From Gracilaria gracilis (taxonomy: Eukaryota; Rhodophyta; Florideophyceae; Gracilariales; Gracilariaceae), in NCBI GenBank assembly GCA_030374805.1, contig JARGSG010000195.1, forward strand, positions 496,001-560,000: a DNA stretch of 64,000 nt, given 5' to 3'. The notes beneath the pieces are model-generated. The model had not been told where the DNA came from. It was given only the letters and a program-made list of their open reading frames with translations, and searched no databases. Below, piece after piece: positions 31,664 to 43,059 of the stretch (the stretch's first letter is position 1; every line of letters begins with the position of its first letter). Position numbers and translations under genes: made by a program.

Positions 31664-34600
31664 ACTGCTGTGCTGGAAGGAACAGGTCACCAAGCGCACG
31701 AGAAAAACGATAGAATTAGAGAGTGGTACGCAGCGATCAGAGCCTGGACGCAAAGCGAGGAGACTTGATTGCTCTCGCGACGGTGAGCTCGTTGGTGACT
31801 AAGATTCTGGTAAGCTACGCTGGCCAGCCTGTCCCGCAGAACGAAATGGGACAACTAGCAATAGCACTGGTGAGACTTTGGTGGCGCGGACAACACGGCG
31901 GTATCGCGTGGGCTGGCGCGCGCATCTATCTATCAGTATGAGACGATCTGACAGTCGTCAAAAACAGCAGTGGAATCGGAACGACGGCTATAAATATGTG
32001 CGTCTATATCTAACGGGGTTGCAGGTTGCGCCGCAGATGTCGTCTAGGAGACGCGCAACACCACCTGTAATCAAAACAAGTTTACTTGTTTCACTCTCGC
32101 GAGCGCATCAGAGCGCCAGACTGACGCTCGGCGATGCAAACGCTCGTCCACTGTTTGCGTGCAGCCACCGTCCGCCCCCCACACTTACCAACGTTTCATC
32201 TCCACATCACGTACTGTCGTAGAAAGCAAACGAGGCGCGGAAAAAAACAACCGTCCAGCTCAGTAACGCCCTCTCAAATTGATCTGCTGACTTGTGCAGC
32301 ACAAACTTTCGCCACGATACTGGTCAGATGCTTGGCTGTGGAACGAGAAAGACGTTTGTTTCGTTCAGACGACGATTATCTGGTTATTTGCACCCACGTT
32401 CGACGCTCACAAGCCTAGAAGATCTGTTAACTCGTTGTGGTCCATTCCTCTCACTCACCCCTCTCAAGTCCCTCGCAAATGTCCTCGTATCAATTCGCAT
32501 CGCTGAACACATCCCCACGACACTACGTTTAATCTTACACGCACTTTCTTTCAATTCGTGCCCACAATGTGTGAGCTTCGTACCATCAATTCTGACGCGT
32601 TGGGGCCCCCATTTATGCTGCGTCGATCCTAGCTGGTATTGCTGGTTGGGCAACCACCTATAATGACCACAAACGCGTTCGGAAAGCGTTGAACGAGCTT
32701 TCAATTTGTCACGGAGATCCCATCGCCGTACCTGCTTCCAAGGACTTGCGATGAAAGATAACTCAGGAACTTCATAATTCTACGGTGCAGATAATTACGA
32801 CGCTAGCTGCCAACGAACTTGTGGAAACTCCTAAGGATTGTGCAGTACATGATGCGGTGCATTCAAAGAGTTTGGTTTGGACTTACTCTACGAAGTGACA
32901 TTTTGTAAGCGGCACGCAAACATAACGTCGCTTTTAACGTTTCCGTGGGCCAAGAGGCGTGGTAAGTTCGCTCTCTTTAATCCGCATTGCATTTCGTTAT
33001 CAAACCTCATTAGCAGGCAACAGCTGAGGTCCCATCTTTGGGCGCTACTACGAGGATTGAAAGTGCACTCGATGGGAATCGTCAATCGAGCAAACTACGA
33101 AAGTAAGAGTTCTTGAGCTTCGTACCACATTTCTTTCTGGCCAAAACTGACCTCTTTCGGTTCCACATAGGTAAGTGGCTCATCACATGACGAAGATCCC
33201 TTTCGTCGACTTTTCGTTGGAGAAGTAACCGAAAACATCAATTAGCACGATTATGGTGGTACGCAATTGGTCGCGATTCGTCTTTGACCTCGTGGACCTG
33301 TCAGAACGGCTTCCATCCTGACACGATTCGAATAGTCTCACGAGTGGTATTAATAGACTACCCAGCAAACTGATCACATCTCTGGCCCATAGTGAATCAT
33401 GGGATACAAAAGACCACCCTATTGTTGAACTATACCCAGTAGTTGAAATAGACGGATGACCTAGAAACAGCAACTCGGTTCAAGACCTTTGGCCAGCATC
33501 CAGAAGGCTAATATCTCCGGTATTACTTCTTCGAAAGAAATTGTGAGAGCACGCAATCCCTGAGAGCTTGTGTTTGTTCTCCAGAGCACTTTTTTGGGTT
33601 GCTCGTGAACTCTGACGAGTACTTTTGAGTTGATTCCCACTATTTTTGCTCCGTACCAGTAGTGTTCAGAAGTCAAAAGAGTTGCCAAAGCTGAGCTGAG
33701 ACGAAAATGCAGTGTGAATTCCTTTGAAGTTGTGGAAACAGTCAAAATGGCGGAATCGCTTGTTCACAGTCTCATTCATTTCAACGTCGGCAACAATCCT
33801 CCATAAAAGCTATGTGTTGCTGAGTTCTGAGTCTGGACAACCTGCGAGTGCCAGTAACCAATCACGAGAGTAGAGGTGGAGCTCAGGCTGGAAACTTTGA
33901 ATCAGGATCTGTCATCGCGCCGCATTTCAGAGAGTATCATAGACCGATGTTCGCGCTGGGCCGGGCACAGCGAGTTGTACCCGAGGACTCGAGACTTAAC
34001 TACGAAGATATGGTGCCGCGTCACCAACACAAATCTTCCTGCAAAACAAGCCTTGAAGCTGCATGCGCGTGCGCGTTGCGCAGCACTCGGAAGTACATCT
34101 TGTGACGTTGTGAGGCGCAGTTGCCGTTCCCGTGAAACTCTCCGTATCGAACTCTCTCCGCATATCTGACGGACACTCGCTGCAAGAAGCCTGTCCAACC
34201 TTACCTCACACGTAGAATGCAGAATTCACCGTCAACGCGAAACACGTCAGTTTAAACGGCGGGGTCTCGAGTCTGAGTCACGAAGCGTGCCAGACATCAA
34301 CATGCGAGTACACGAACGATGGAAACGAGAGTTGCCTTCTTTGTCCACATGTCGGCGGTCTGTCTCACAAACATCGTACTGTGTGGGTCATCTACACTTT
34401 CCCCTACGAAACTGGCTCGCAATTGAATATACCCATTCAGTACGGCAGAAGCCCTTGTCTTCCACACATCCTTTTTAGAATCACCCTCTCCCTTTTTCTT
34501 GCGCTTCCGTTTGCCGTTTGTTTCACCTTATGCCTACACCACCGAGACTTGTGCCTGTAGTTAGATGCGCCACAGCGTGCACTGTCAACCTTGAGGCACT

Positions 34601-34740
34601 CAGAAAGCCTAAAGCGGCCTCTATTTAAGCCTCTGAACGCTTCTATCACCTGTCGCCTCCTCCCTTCCACGACGCATCACTCAAGAGAAACGTACAACAC
34701 AATCTTCGTATCATTTCAACTCACTTCCGTACTTCAAGCA
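31664..34740. other. 3-kb gene-free region with a possible retroelement scrap
   Basis: No supported gene. All open frames are below about 125 codons, and many start with GTG or TTG. On the minus strand at about 33470-33545 a short translation (PEILAFWMLAKGL, then stop) resembles the C-terminus of the decayed retroelement family found at 35.8-38.9 kb. The last ~300 bases include the promoter and leader of the zinc-finger gene. Confidence 0.45.
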
Positions 34741-35511
34741 ATGTCGTCCTCACGCAGCCCGAAGATGGACCTTAATTTCATACTTACCCAAACAGGCGAT
34801 GGGGGTACCTCTTCATCCCAAGCTAACCGAACGAATACCGCTGGGCCGTCATCATCCTCTCGAAGTCACGACAGAAAGTCTTCATCTTCGAAAGGTCTTC
34901 GAAAATATCCATGTCCGATATGCGGGGCGACGTTTGCGCAGAGTCATGATGCGCTGAAGCACAGAAGGTTGGTTCTACCCGTCACAAGCACGAGCGGCCA
35001 TTGGCGAGTACCTGTTCTGAAAATGTTTCTAACCATGTGTTGTATACTTTCAAACTATGTGCTTGCAGGACGGTTCATGACAAGCTCCGGCCTTTCAAGT
35101 GCGAAATATGCGGTAATAGCTTCGGAGAGAAAGGTAAGGTGGAGGCGCTTCTTGTTTGATCAATCTACGCACGCTTCTTACTCTGATCTCTTTGACTCTT
35201 GTTATTGAACTCCAAGCTAACCATTAATGCTATCATCATCTGCTGTTGTGAACCATGACTGTGCTATAGGAAATCTAAGCAAGCATAAGAAATCTGTGCA
35301 TTACAAAGAGAAGCCCTACGGCTGTGATATCTGCGGATCAAGTTTCGCCTTCAAAGATGGTCTACAGAGGCACCGTTCCTTGGTACACCTGGACCAACGA
35401 CCCCACAAATGTGCCGTCTGCGGCGCAATGTTCAAACAAAAGTCGCAATTAAGGAGACACTTCTGTACAGGGGAGAACCCGAATCAAATGAATGACATAC
35501 AGATGCGATGA
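34741..35511 (+). CDS. C2H2 zinc-finger protein, three exons, four fingers
   Basis: Probable sequence-specific DNA-binding protein. Exons 34741-34967, 35069-35133 and 35270-35511 (introns 101 and 136 nt, GT-AG) join to 177 aa. Residues 1-55 are Ser/Thr rich and disordered. Four tandem fingers follow: PCPICGATF (Cys58 onwards), CEICGNSF, CDICGSSF and CAVCGAMF, with Cys-x2-Cys-x12-His-x4-His spacing and TGEKP-like linkers (HDKLRPFKC, HYKEKPYGC, HLDQRPHKC). The fourth finger ends His-x-Cys instead of His-x3-5-His. Each intron cuts inside a finger; splicing rebuilds finger 1 (KHRRTVH) and finger 2 (GEKGNLSKH), which strongly supports the model. No effector domain is visible in this short protein. 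Confidence 0.88.
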
Positions 35512-35815
35512 GTGCGATGAGACTCCTTAACTCGTGTATTTGCGCATCAGATCCAGGGATGCAACTGACCATAAGTGTATGCCCCGAGGGAAGATTTATT
35601 CATTTTAGCTACAAGCCATCATGAATTCTTGCGGCCTTGTATCGGAGAGACCTTGTGGGACATTCAGTCTTGATGTTATCATTTCTACAGGTTTTCAGTG
35701 AAACAATTTCTTACAGACGGTAGATATAGTTCTTATAGCAACAAATGAAGGATGACATTCGTTCATGCAGTATAAAAGAAGTCCTTGGTTAACTTGTTTC
35801 AATAGAACTACGAAG

Positions 35816-36154
35816 CTCTCTCTCTCTCTCTCTCTCTCATTTATGGGCACATCTAGTTTAATTAAAACTAAATGTAGAGCGTCTCTGGTGAAAGAAACGC
35901 TCTCTCAATAAGAAGGCCAGCACTTTCTCAGGCCATTTTCGGATAATACCAGAAACAACAAGACTCCAATGTTCAAGAAGGGGCCGCGAGAAAACTCTTC
36001 TACCAAGCTTTCCTTTTGGACATCTCAGCACATAGTGCTCAACATCATTCGGTACTCCTGGACGACAATCACAAACAAACCTCTTTCCAAACAAATGAGT
36101 TCCAAAAGGATGCAGCGAAGGAGGGTGTCCGACGAACAGTTGTGAAAGAACCAC
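35816..36154 (-). mobile_element. non-LTR retrotransposon 3'-end fragment (copy A) with (GA)23 nt tail
   Basis: On the minus strand a 98-codon open stretch reads HPFGTHLFGK, then CDC...DVEHYVLRCPKGK, then IIRKWPEKVLAFLLRERF. The Cys-x-Cys...Glu-His...Cys pattern is that of the zf-RVT zinc knuckle found at the C-terminus of LINE-type reverse transcriptases. About 20 nt after the stop codon comes a 23-nt GA tract (CT on the plus strand, 35816-35838), as expected for a microsatellite-tailed LINE end. Further element sequence, frameshifted, may extend to about 36340. No reverse transcriptase core is left. Inference from motif, tail and repetition. Confidence 0.6.
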
Positions 36155-36802
36155 TTCGGCTTCTCTCTATGACACCAAATGTTGCAATCTTTGTGGTAAA
36201 GAAAGAAGCAAAGGGTTTCGCTACGAAGTTCCCTTCAGAAAGCACTATACGAAGAAGCTTGTCTTCTATATTGCTCTTTATGGGGCTGTCCCGCCAAATA
36301 CTCTGAGGGATTGCATTCGAAATGAATTGCATACACGAACACATGTGTCCCTCTCCTCTAGCTCTAGAACAATGTTCCTTTCTCCCGTTGTTAAGAACAA
36401 ACTACAGATAGTTTCTTCTTCTTTTTTTATGAGTAGAACAGATGAAAGTATTCTTTTTGATTCAATATCAACTCATCACTTCATTGAATTTCACTCAACT
36501 TCTCGTTCCAGAGGTTTGAATGGTGGAGTACTTCGTTCTGAGCATGAGCTGTAGAGATCGCCGCCATTACTTGTATCGAGCAAAAGAAACGATTAAATGC
36601 ATGAGAGAATATCTAAATTGGGGTATACCATGAAGACAATGCTCTGAGATCATGACTCGAGACGATACCAGATCCTGAGATAGTCCGAAATAGACGCCAC
36701 GCTAATGTTGTCGAAAGGGTCTGGAATGTTGGTTTCTCTGAGGGGTGTGGGTGGAACTGACGTTATCACAGCTGTCAGAGAGATGCCCATCTTGCACCTC
36801 GC

Positions 36803-37069
36803 TTGGTTGCTATTTGTTGGAAGGTGAAGTGGTTTGGAATTTCACCGGTGGGCGCTGAACTACAAGAACACATTGACCACGTCGTCATGAGATGTCCGGA
36901 TAAGATTTGCTTCTTCATCTTCTTGACTCTCACCCCTTCGAGAAAGTCGCGATTAACAGTTACTGAGATTGTCAGAAAATTGCTTGACATGGAGCTGGGC
37001 TTCATCTTGGTAGAGCCATTTTTCTTCTTCTGTCCTACTGCGGACATCAACCTTCAGTTTCTCGGTTGA
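36803..37069 (+). mobile_element. retroelement 3'-end fragment (copy E), diverged
   Basis: An open stretch of 88 codons starting with GTG. It carries EHIDHVVMRCPDK followed after about 25 residues by VTEIVRKLLDMELGFILVEPFFF, which aligns with copy A's knuckle and terminal segments. The first Cys pair is lost. Read as a decayed relative rather than a gene. Confidence 0.45.
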
Positions 37070-37336
37070 AATAAACCTTCCCCCACAGAAAGTTTACTCT
37101 CACTAGGAGGGCTAACAACCAATGCGGGTATTGTCTAATCAAATCTTGGATGGAAAAACCGCGGCGCTCTGTAACAGGGGGAGTTCTTCCCGGCGGAGGG
37201 CGTTCGTCAAAGGGCATCGTAGAACTAAATGTGAGCCCTTTTTCAACAGAAATGCTTTGCGCTACGTGGCGATGTAACTATTGTATTCGTTGAGAGCAAG
37301 AGCCTGATGAGAGAATGTCACACGGGGGCGCACCAA

Positions 37337-37505
37337 ACTGGTGTCAACAATATCCGAAAATGAGGTTGTTCATGTCTTGTTTCGGTGTCCTTTGAATCAT
37401 GACCCATGCATGAAGAAACGAGTTGCGACCAAGCGAGAAAGAAAAGACAAAAAAAAAGTGATAGAAGTGGCGTGGCGGTCGAGGTTTTTGGCCTCCTTCA
37501 AATGA
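37337..37505 (+). mobile_element. retroelement 3'-end fragment (copy D)
   Basis: Reads NEVVHVLFRCPLNHDP, a basic stretch, then VIEVAWRSRFLASFK and a stop. The nucleotides GAGGTTTTTGGCCTCCTTCA match the GGTTTTTGGCCTTCTT segment of copies C and F. No clear GA tail follows. Confidence 0.5.
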
Positions 37506-37579
37506 GTGTAATATCTTCAGGTGGCACACTTCTCCTGTTGCGTCCGAATAAGGGGTAGCGGACCACACTGAAGAAGAAG

Positions 37580-37705
37580 AATACCTTTGACGTCGACCAC
37601 ATTTTGTTTTGCTGAGCGCTAACCAACGTGTCGCTAAAAAGGGATCTTGAACGTGTTGTTTTCAGGTGCGCCTTGAATAATTCGTTAAGAAGAGCGCGTA
37701 TTGCA
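37580..37705 (+). mobile_element. two short retroelement knuckle fragments (copy H)
   Basis: About 37586-37618 reads DVDHILFC before a stop. Some 20 nt on, in another frame, RDLERVVFRCALNNSLRRAR is read (about 37640-37700). Both resemble the (D/E)xEHVLFRCP knuckle of the neighbouring copies. Too short to be sure. Confidence 0.35.
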
Positions 37706-37927
37706 GCAGTATCGCGCGCCGGGGAAAGCTTCAATTCAGTCGTCAATCAGACACGGCCCTCAAAAGTTCTTGGCTGTTATAAAGAGAAACAGAGAGCTTC
37801 ATTTGAAGCTTTGCTACAGTTAAGTAGTAGAAACTGTTCTCCGCAATAAAGACGAAGAAGAGTCGCGAAGAAACGAGCTGCCTGCTCCCCAGGAAATAAA
37901 TGGGAAGACGAATGATTGAAATGATTA

Positions 37928-38230
37928 ATGCACCCTTTTGCAACCTTCCTTGGTGACAAAATCTGTCGCTGCAAGTGCGCTACACGATCTAAGAAAGATG
38001 CCGAACATGTGATCCTGCCCTGTCCGCTAACGAACTCCTCAGGGCGAGAAGAATTACCCAGTACGGCAGAACGACGTCACAAGTCAGTTAGAGAGTTGGT
38101 TAGGACAGCGGCCGCAGAAGTTTTTTGCCTTCCTGAGGAAAGAAAGCTTTGTATAAACAAAGATTTCCTTTAACTCTAGTAGGAATAGAAGAATTAAAAG
38201 TCCACGAAGAGAGAGAGAGAGAGAGAGAGA
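37928..38230 (+). mobile_element. retroelement 3'-end fragment (copy B) with 23-nt (GA) tail
   Basis: An open stretch of about 80 codons reads HPFATFLGDK, CRCKC...KKDAEHVILPCPLTN, then VRELVRTAAAEVFCLPEERK. It is the best partner of copy A: both begin HPF(G/A)T, both have a Cys-rich knuckle, and both end near the same point. After the stop codon (38171-38173) about 34 nt precede an AG tract of 23 nt (38208-38230). The arrangement coding end, short 3' UTR, (GA)n is the same as in copy A on the other strand. Confidence 0.6.
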
Positions 38231-38367
38231 AATGATAAAGCAATGGCCGTCGCAGGTTTTGGCCTTCTTTTTGAGAGAGGGCTACCCTATGTAGGTAGTA
38301 TAATACCGCTACTTTGAAATATGGAGTAAAGAAGATATCTATCCCGTATCAGAGAGAGAGAGAGAGA
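38231..38367 (+). mobile_element. severely 5'-truncated retroelement end (copy C) with (GA) tail
   Basis: Starts directly after the GA tail of copy B. From 38235 it reads IKQWPSQVLAFFLREGYPM and a stop at 38292-38294, matching copy A's RKWPEKVLAFLLRER. About 56 nt after the stop comes another AG tract (38351-38367). The position suggests insertion into, or priming on, the older copy's microsatellite tail. Confidence 0.55.
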
Positions 38368-38759
38368 AGATATTTATACTTATAGGGGTGGATGTCTATA
38401 CTCTTTCGGAAAAAGGGAATGGAACCTAAAGGATGACGATAGTGATGATGGAGTCTCTAGGGTAAAGTCGAGGAATTGATGTCCTCACTTGATGAGGTGA
38501 GTGTTAAGATAAACAGTACGTGTAGAGCCTGGATCTCTTTTGCTTATCAACTCGTCGAAGAAAGCGGAGTTCAGTCCCCACAGTAGTCTTGAAGTCGAAC
38601 CGATGGTGGCGCATGTCGACGAGAAAATCCAAGGGGTTAAAGCAGTTTCCACATCGAAACTTCTGTTCCTCAAACCGTCGACCCAAACGGTATTGAGCTG
38701 AAACTTCTTCTTCTTCTTTACTGTGGTCAGCCGCCCCTGATTCCGAGGCGGCCGAAGAA

Positions 38760-38860
38760 CTATCTATTGATGTTTGTATCTAAAGGTAGTTCTCTCTCTT
38801 GAAGAAGGCCAAAAACCGTAACGGCTGAAACAAAGCGAGAACCTACTAGGGGTGACAAAG
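38760..38860 (-). mobile_element. truncated retroelement end (copy F)
   Basis: On the minus strand it reads VTVFGLLQERELPLDTNINR and a stop. At nucleotide level GGTTTTTGGCCTTCTTCAAGAGAGAGAACTACC closely follows copy C. No long GA tail remains. Confidence 0.45.
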
Positions 38861-41772
38861 TACCAGTCTTTTCCTTCAAGTGTTTACCTTCTGAAATAAG
38901 AACGCTCAAAGGGATTGTGCAGAGCATTTCTGCGATCGAGGGTAGATAGCGGTGCTTCATCAAGGTCGATGGGCTGTCGCTCTGCAGTTTACGTTCGGTA
39001 ACATCGCCAGTGTTCCCAATGTGTCTTCTTCAACTTTTTGGATTAGGACTGTTTACCTCAGGACTGTGGGGTTTCTCTCTCTTTAGTATGGGTATTCTAT
39101 ATTGATGGCTTGTAGACCATATGATTTGAGCAAAATCTACGCCGAAGGAGAAGATTGAAACGATATGAGGACTGCTCGTTCTGGCAGATTTAGCAGATAT
39201 GGGGAGAAGAGACGGTTTGAAAAAGCTTTCAGTCTTGCTTACATATTTGCCAGGCGATTTGGAACGACTTTCTGGAGTGCAAGGGAGCCCCGCCTCTGGG
39301 TCGTTGTTGTCACGGCTCTTTGCAGGACACATTCCACCCCTTGGACGCACGTGGGAAGAGGATTGGTAACTGCACGCACCAGGCGGGCTGGATGGCTCGG
39401 ATCATTACGTCGTAGGGACTCCAAGCAGGGCGAGATCGATACAGAGATTAGAGATTTGTATTGTTTTGTGTTTGTGAGATTATTGGGCTGATTGAATGCT
39501 GGCTTCTATAGCGCGAGGAACACTTGAGCAGAAACGCTCTGCGCCAGTTTGTATCTACTAACTGAGGGCCAGGGAGAACTGCTATTGTGTTGACTGGAGA
39601 ATCCGTATCAGGATATTGTCCTGAATGATGGGGCTTCTTCTTGACTTTCGGACTCTAGGTACGCTCATTATACTCGGTCATAGTAACTGCCAATTACGAA
39701 CGGTAATATCCCGCTACAACCGTGTTGAATGTGTTTCATGTATCCTTACTAGACGTAAAGCCCTTGGGAAGGGGGTTGTTTACTACGATAATAGTAGAGA
39801 AGAGGCGGTAAGCAAAATGCCTAGGTTAGTGCGATGAAGCACTCCTCAATGCGATCATCATCGAACTCCGATGATGACGGACAGAAGAGGTGTAGCAAAG
39901 GAACTGCGGCAGGAAGTGGCGTTTGGTCACTTTTGCTAAGCTCAAAATGCAGTGTCGGTTGAGAGCGCTCTACAGGGTGCAAATGAGCTTTCGCACATGA
40001 AGCCGAGGTTGTGGTATCGGTGCTAAGAGAAAACTTATGATGGCGAGGCACGCCTCTTACCAGGCTCTTGTAGGAACCTGAAGTTGCCGAAGAAGATAGG
40101 GTTCTGTACATGGTAATGCTCAAATTTCGCTTGTCACACCAGTTTGCTTCTGAAATGAGTCAGGAATGTGTAGGTGATTTGAATCGTCACGAACATGATG
40201 TTTCGAGGCAGGCAGAGGAAGCTCACTATACATAGCACCGGTAAAATGTTTCGAGACTGTTCCACACACTCCTCCCCAAAGTTTTACGTCTGCAACTACA
40301 AGAAGTATCGTGATGCTTTGATGTTAATGCTTGGCGCTTCGAGACAGCTATCCATGTCAGCCTTGGCGAAAAAGGAAGAAGAAGAATTTATTTTTGTCTA
40401 CAGTATGGTAGCAAACGAACACAAATTTATCGTTTTGTGAATATCCCTTATTCCTCCGGATATCACATGTTACATTGTGGAAGAGGACAAGTTCCACAGG
40501 AGCCTTTTTGAGGGCAACAGGATTCTCAAAGCAGGTTAATTTCATAGTCTCAAATGTTGTTATAGTTATATCCACGATACTCGGCTCGGCAGAGTTGTAA
40601 TGAACTCGTGTAGGTAACTTACACGGTAGCGTTAAATGACAAGACCGAAACAGAAGCACATGTCACTCTCATCCCGATGTCGTCTACGCCCCACCCCGAA
40701 TTTGTTTGCACATGTTGCGCCAATAGAAGCCTCGGAAAGCAGCAAAACATCCCTCTGTGGTTTGGTTCTTACCAGATACTGTATATATTCGAAAGACATC
40801 CGTGGATATGATAACTTTGACGACGTACAACTGTACTTATCTCGTGTCATTTCGTGAAATTCAGAGATGGCAACTGTCGAGTGAGATCTCAACCACTCAT
40901 ACCTTCTGCCAGTCCCACGAGTTTCAGGATCGATGATTAGAGTGCAAGAGAAAAAACCCTTTCGTAATCAGGTGTTGACAGAGCCAAATTGAGAAAAGAA
41001 ATACTGCTAACCTTTTAACAAACAGAAGACATACTATCTTTGGTGATTCGATTGTTCCGGAACAAAGGGGAAGTCAAGGTGAATGCAGGTAGTAAATAGT
41101 AGGAGCCTACTCTTGACTCTTGATCGTACGAGCCGCTTTTATGTCTCAATCGCTGTCCAATGTTCACGTGGTTGGTAACGAGAAAATTCTTCCTCACCCT
41201 GTACAGCTCTTATGACATTGGGAAAAATGATAGTTTACAGACATCCTACCAGTTCAGATCTGGGAGTGACTCAAGGTGAACGGATGGCATCAGCTAAAAA
41301 GATACAGGAGTGAGGGGAGGTATATCTCTTTCCAACAACATGTAGTCTTATGCTTGACACGCAAACACCAGGTCTTGAAGTAAGACACATCGCATCGTTT
41401 TTATGTGCTTCACGGAGTTTGGCTGGAAAAAGCAGATGCGCGCCAAGAACGTCTACTCTTGTCACAATTCATCCTTTGTGATGACTTGCTGTCGTATCAT
41501 GCGTCAAATGTATGGACGACAAGGGGGGTTGGGTGGGGGACACTAGAGGCAAGGTTGTTCTCGCGAGGATTAAGGCTTGCATGTGCTTCATTCAATGAAC
41601 ATTAGCCCTCATCCTGCGGCGTTTCTCCCTTTGACAGTTCAATTCGCGGAGTATTGAGCAATATCCAACGCGATGAACTAGAAACCCCAAAGGATTCCAA
41701 TTTCAGGGTTAACAGACGACATCATGGTGGAAGTCAACGGTGGAAAGTTAAGCTTGCCCTCCTTCACTCATA

Positions 41773-42255
41773 TCAGAAGCAGGTTGACCATTTCCTACTG
41801 AAGCGAATCGGAATCCGTATCGTTCTTCTCCTTTCTTTCGACTCTGTCTCTGCCATGAACGGTAACCGCAAGCTTTTCCTCTCCCGACTGCTTGAATAAG
41901 GCGGCTTGATACTCGCGTGCTTGAGGCGGTCAATCTCAAGCTCCTTTTCCGTGGGCTTCGTTGCATGGCCAGTTCTCATCTTTTCTAAACTCTTGCGAAG
42001 CTTTTCATTCTCATCTAAGGCAGCCGCCAACCTAGCATTCGCGCCAGTGCGGAATGTGTGGAACTCGCGTTCGATGCGACGTATCTCCGAAAGTGCTGCG
42101 TGCAACCTATCGGACATGTCAACCGGTGTGGCACGAAGCTCAGCTCGTTGCTGAAAGCGAAGACGATCTTCTCGGTGCGACTCCAGCAAGTTGCGTAACT
42201 GGCGGCGGCGCGAGTTGGGCGAAATCTGTACGGCCTTCGGCGGCAACGAAGCCAT
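41773..42255 (-). CDS. small basic coiled-coil protein, hypothetical
   Basis: 160 aa from a clean ATG (MASLPPKAVQ). Very rich in Arg, Glu, Leu and Ala. Residues about 15-110 (RRRQLRNLLES through DENEKLRKSLEKM) are predicted helical with heptad-like spacing, so a coiled coil is likely. The C-terminal third is basic and loses the pattern. The family is not recognised. Amino-acid composition is far from that of random frames in this region, which supports a gene, but the 3' end could be extended or altered by an intron I cannot see. It stands between the retroelement graveyard and the AP endonuclease gene. Confidence 0.55.
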   Translation of the reverse strand: MASLPPKAVQISPNSRRRQLRNLLESHREDRLRFQQRAELRATPVDMSDRLHAALSEIRRIEREFHTFRTGANARLAAALDENEKLRKSLEKMRTGHATKPTEKELEIDRLKHASIKPPYSSSRERKSLRLPFMAETESKERRRTIRIPIRFSRKWSTCF

Positions 42256-43059
42256 GGTTCGAGGAGGATTGAAATGAATTCCAAGAGCAAACTATACTAG
42301 ACGAGCACTCAACGTAGCTCGTAGGGTTTAGCCAGTTCTGTCTTGCTTCACACAACACAACAGGCAAGCTAGAGGGAGACGTGGAATTGGCCGAACGCGG
42401 TTGGCATAGCATGTGTAGTACAAAACTTTGTACCTACTTGCCTAGCGTCTTCCGGCGCACATAGGATGGAATTGTGTGATGACCGTTACGGTGATCTGCT
42501 CCAGAAAGAGCATGAAGCGCGTAACTGCTGCGGATGAGGAGGCGCGGTCGCCAGTGCGGCGAACGTGTTTCATAGTTGATGCGCATTGCGAGCAGATCTT
42601 GTGCACTTCGCTGAGCTGCGGCGTAACGGCACTAACAGCAGCAAACAGCGATTGCATCGGATGCAATGCATCCCCTTTCAAAGGGGCCCTTTGGCGACAG
42701 CGCATGGAGCCGTCTTCATCGCGCGATCAAACGGTAAACAAGAAGCGCAGCTTTGAATTTTGAATCGCAGAATTCGTGCCGTTTTTCACGGAACTGACTG
42801 TAACCTATCTGATCTACATCGATCTAAGCGGCGAAGGGATACCGGCGTCTCTTTGCTGCGCACAATGCTCGGTAGCCCTGCACTTGCTCTGCGAATCACG
42901 GACCACTTATGGACCACTCGTGGCGACCCAAAACATACTTTCGCGCCAAAAGCCATGGATCAATTTCGGACTCCATGCACAGGTGTGCTCCACCGCGTTA
43001 GCTCGCTCTAGACCTTAGCCGTCCCACATCATCTTGAGCAGAAGCCCATTCGCCCTTTA
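42256..43059. promoter_or_regulatory. divergent spacer between the coiled-coil gene and the AP endonuclease gene
   Basis: 0.8 kb, moderately GC rich around 42440-42740. Short open frames on both strands are not supported. Two small hairpins lie side by side near 42655-42687 (GGATGC-AAT-GCATCC and CCCCTTT-C-AAAGGGG). Confidence 0.45.

Larger units (their letters stand above)
35512..41772. other. gene-poor region with decayed retroelement fragments and (GA)n tracts
   Basis: 6.3 kb with no intact gene. Between 35.8 and 38.9 kb at least five, probably more, fragments on both strands translate into short peptides sharing a His/Cys knuckle motif (D-x-E/D-H-x3-x-CP) and a terminal VLAF(L/F)LRE segment (listed separately). 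From about 39.0 to 41.7 kb I see only short random open frames and nothing I can name. Confidence 0.6.

Noticed and set aside
38504-38686. Minus-strand Cys-x2-Cys...His-His string resembling a zinc finger
   Set aside because: Ligand spacing does not fit C2H2 and the surrounding DNA is retroelement debris.
42655-42687. Adjacent short hairpins in the AP endonuclease promoter
   Set aside because: Arms of 6-7 bp are common by chance; not ranked as a finding.
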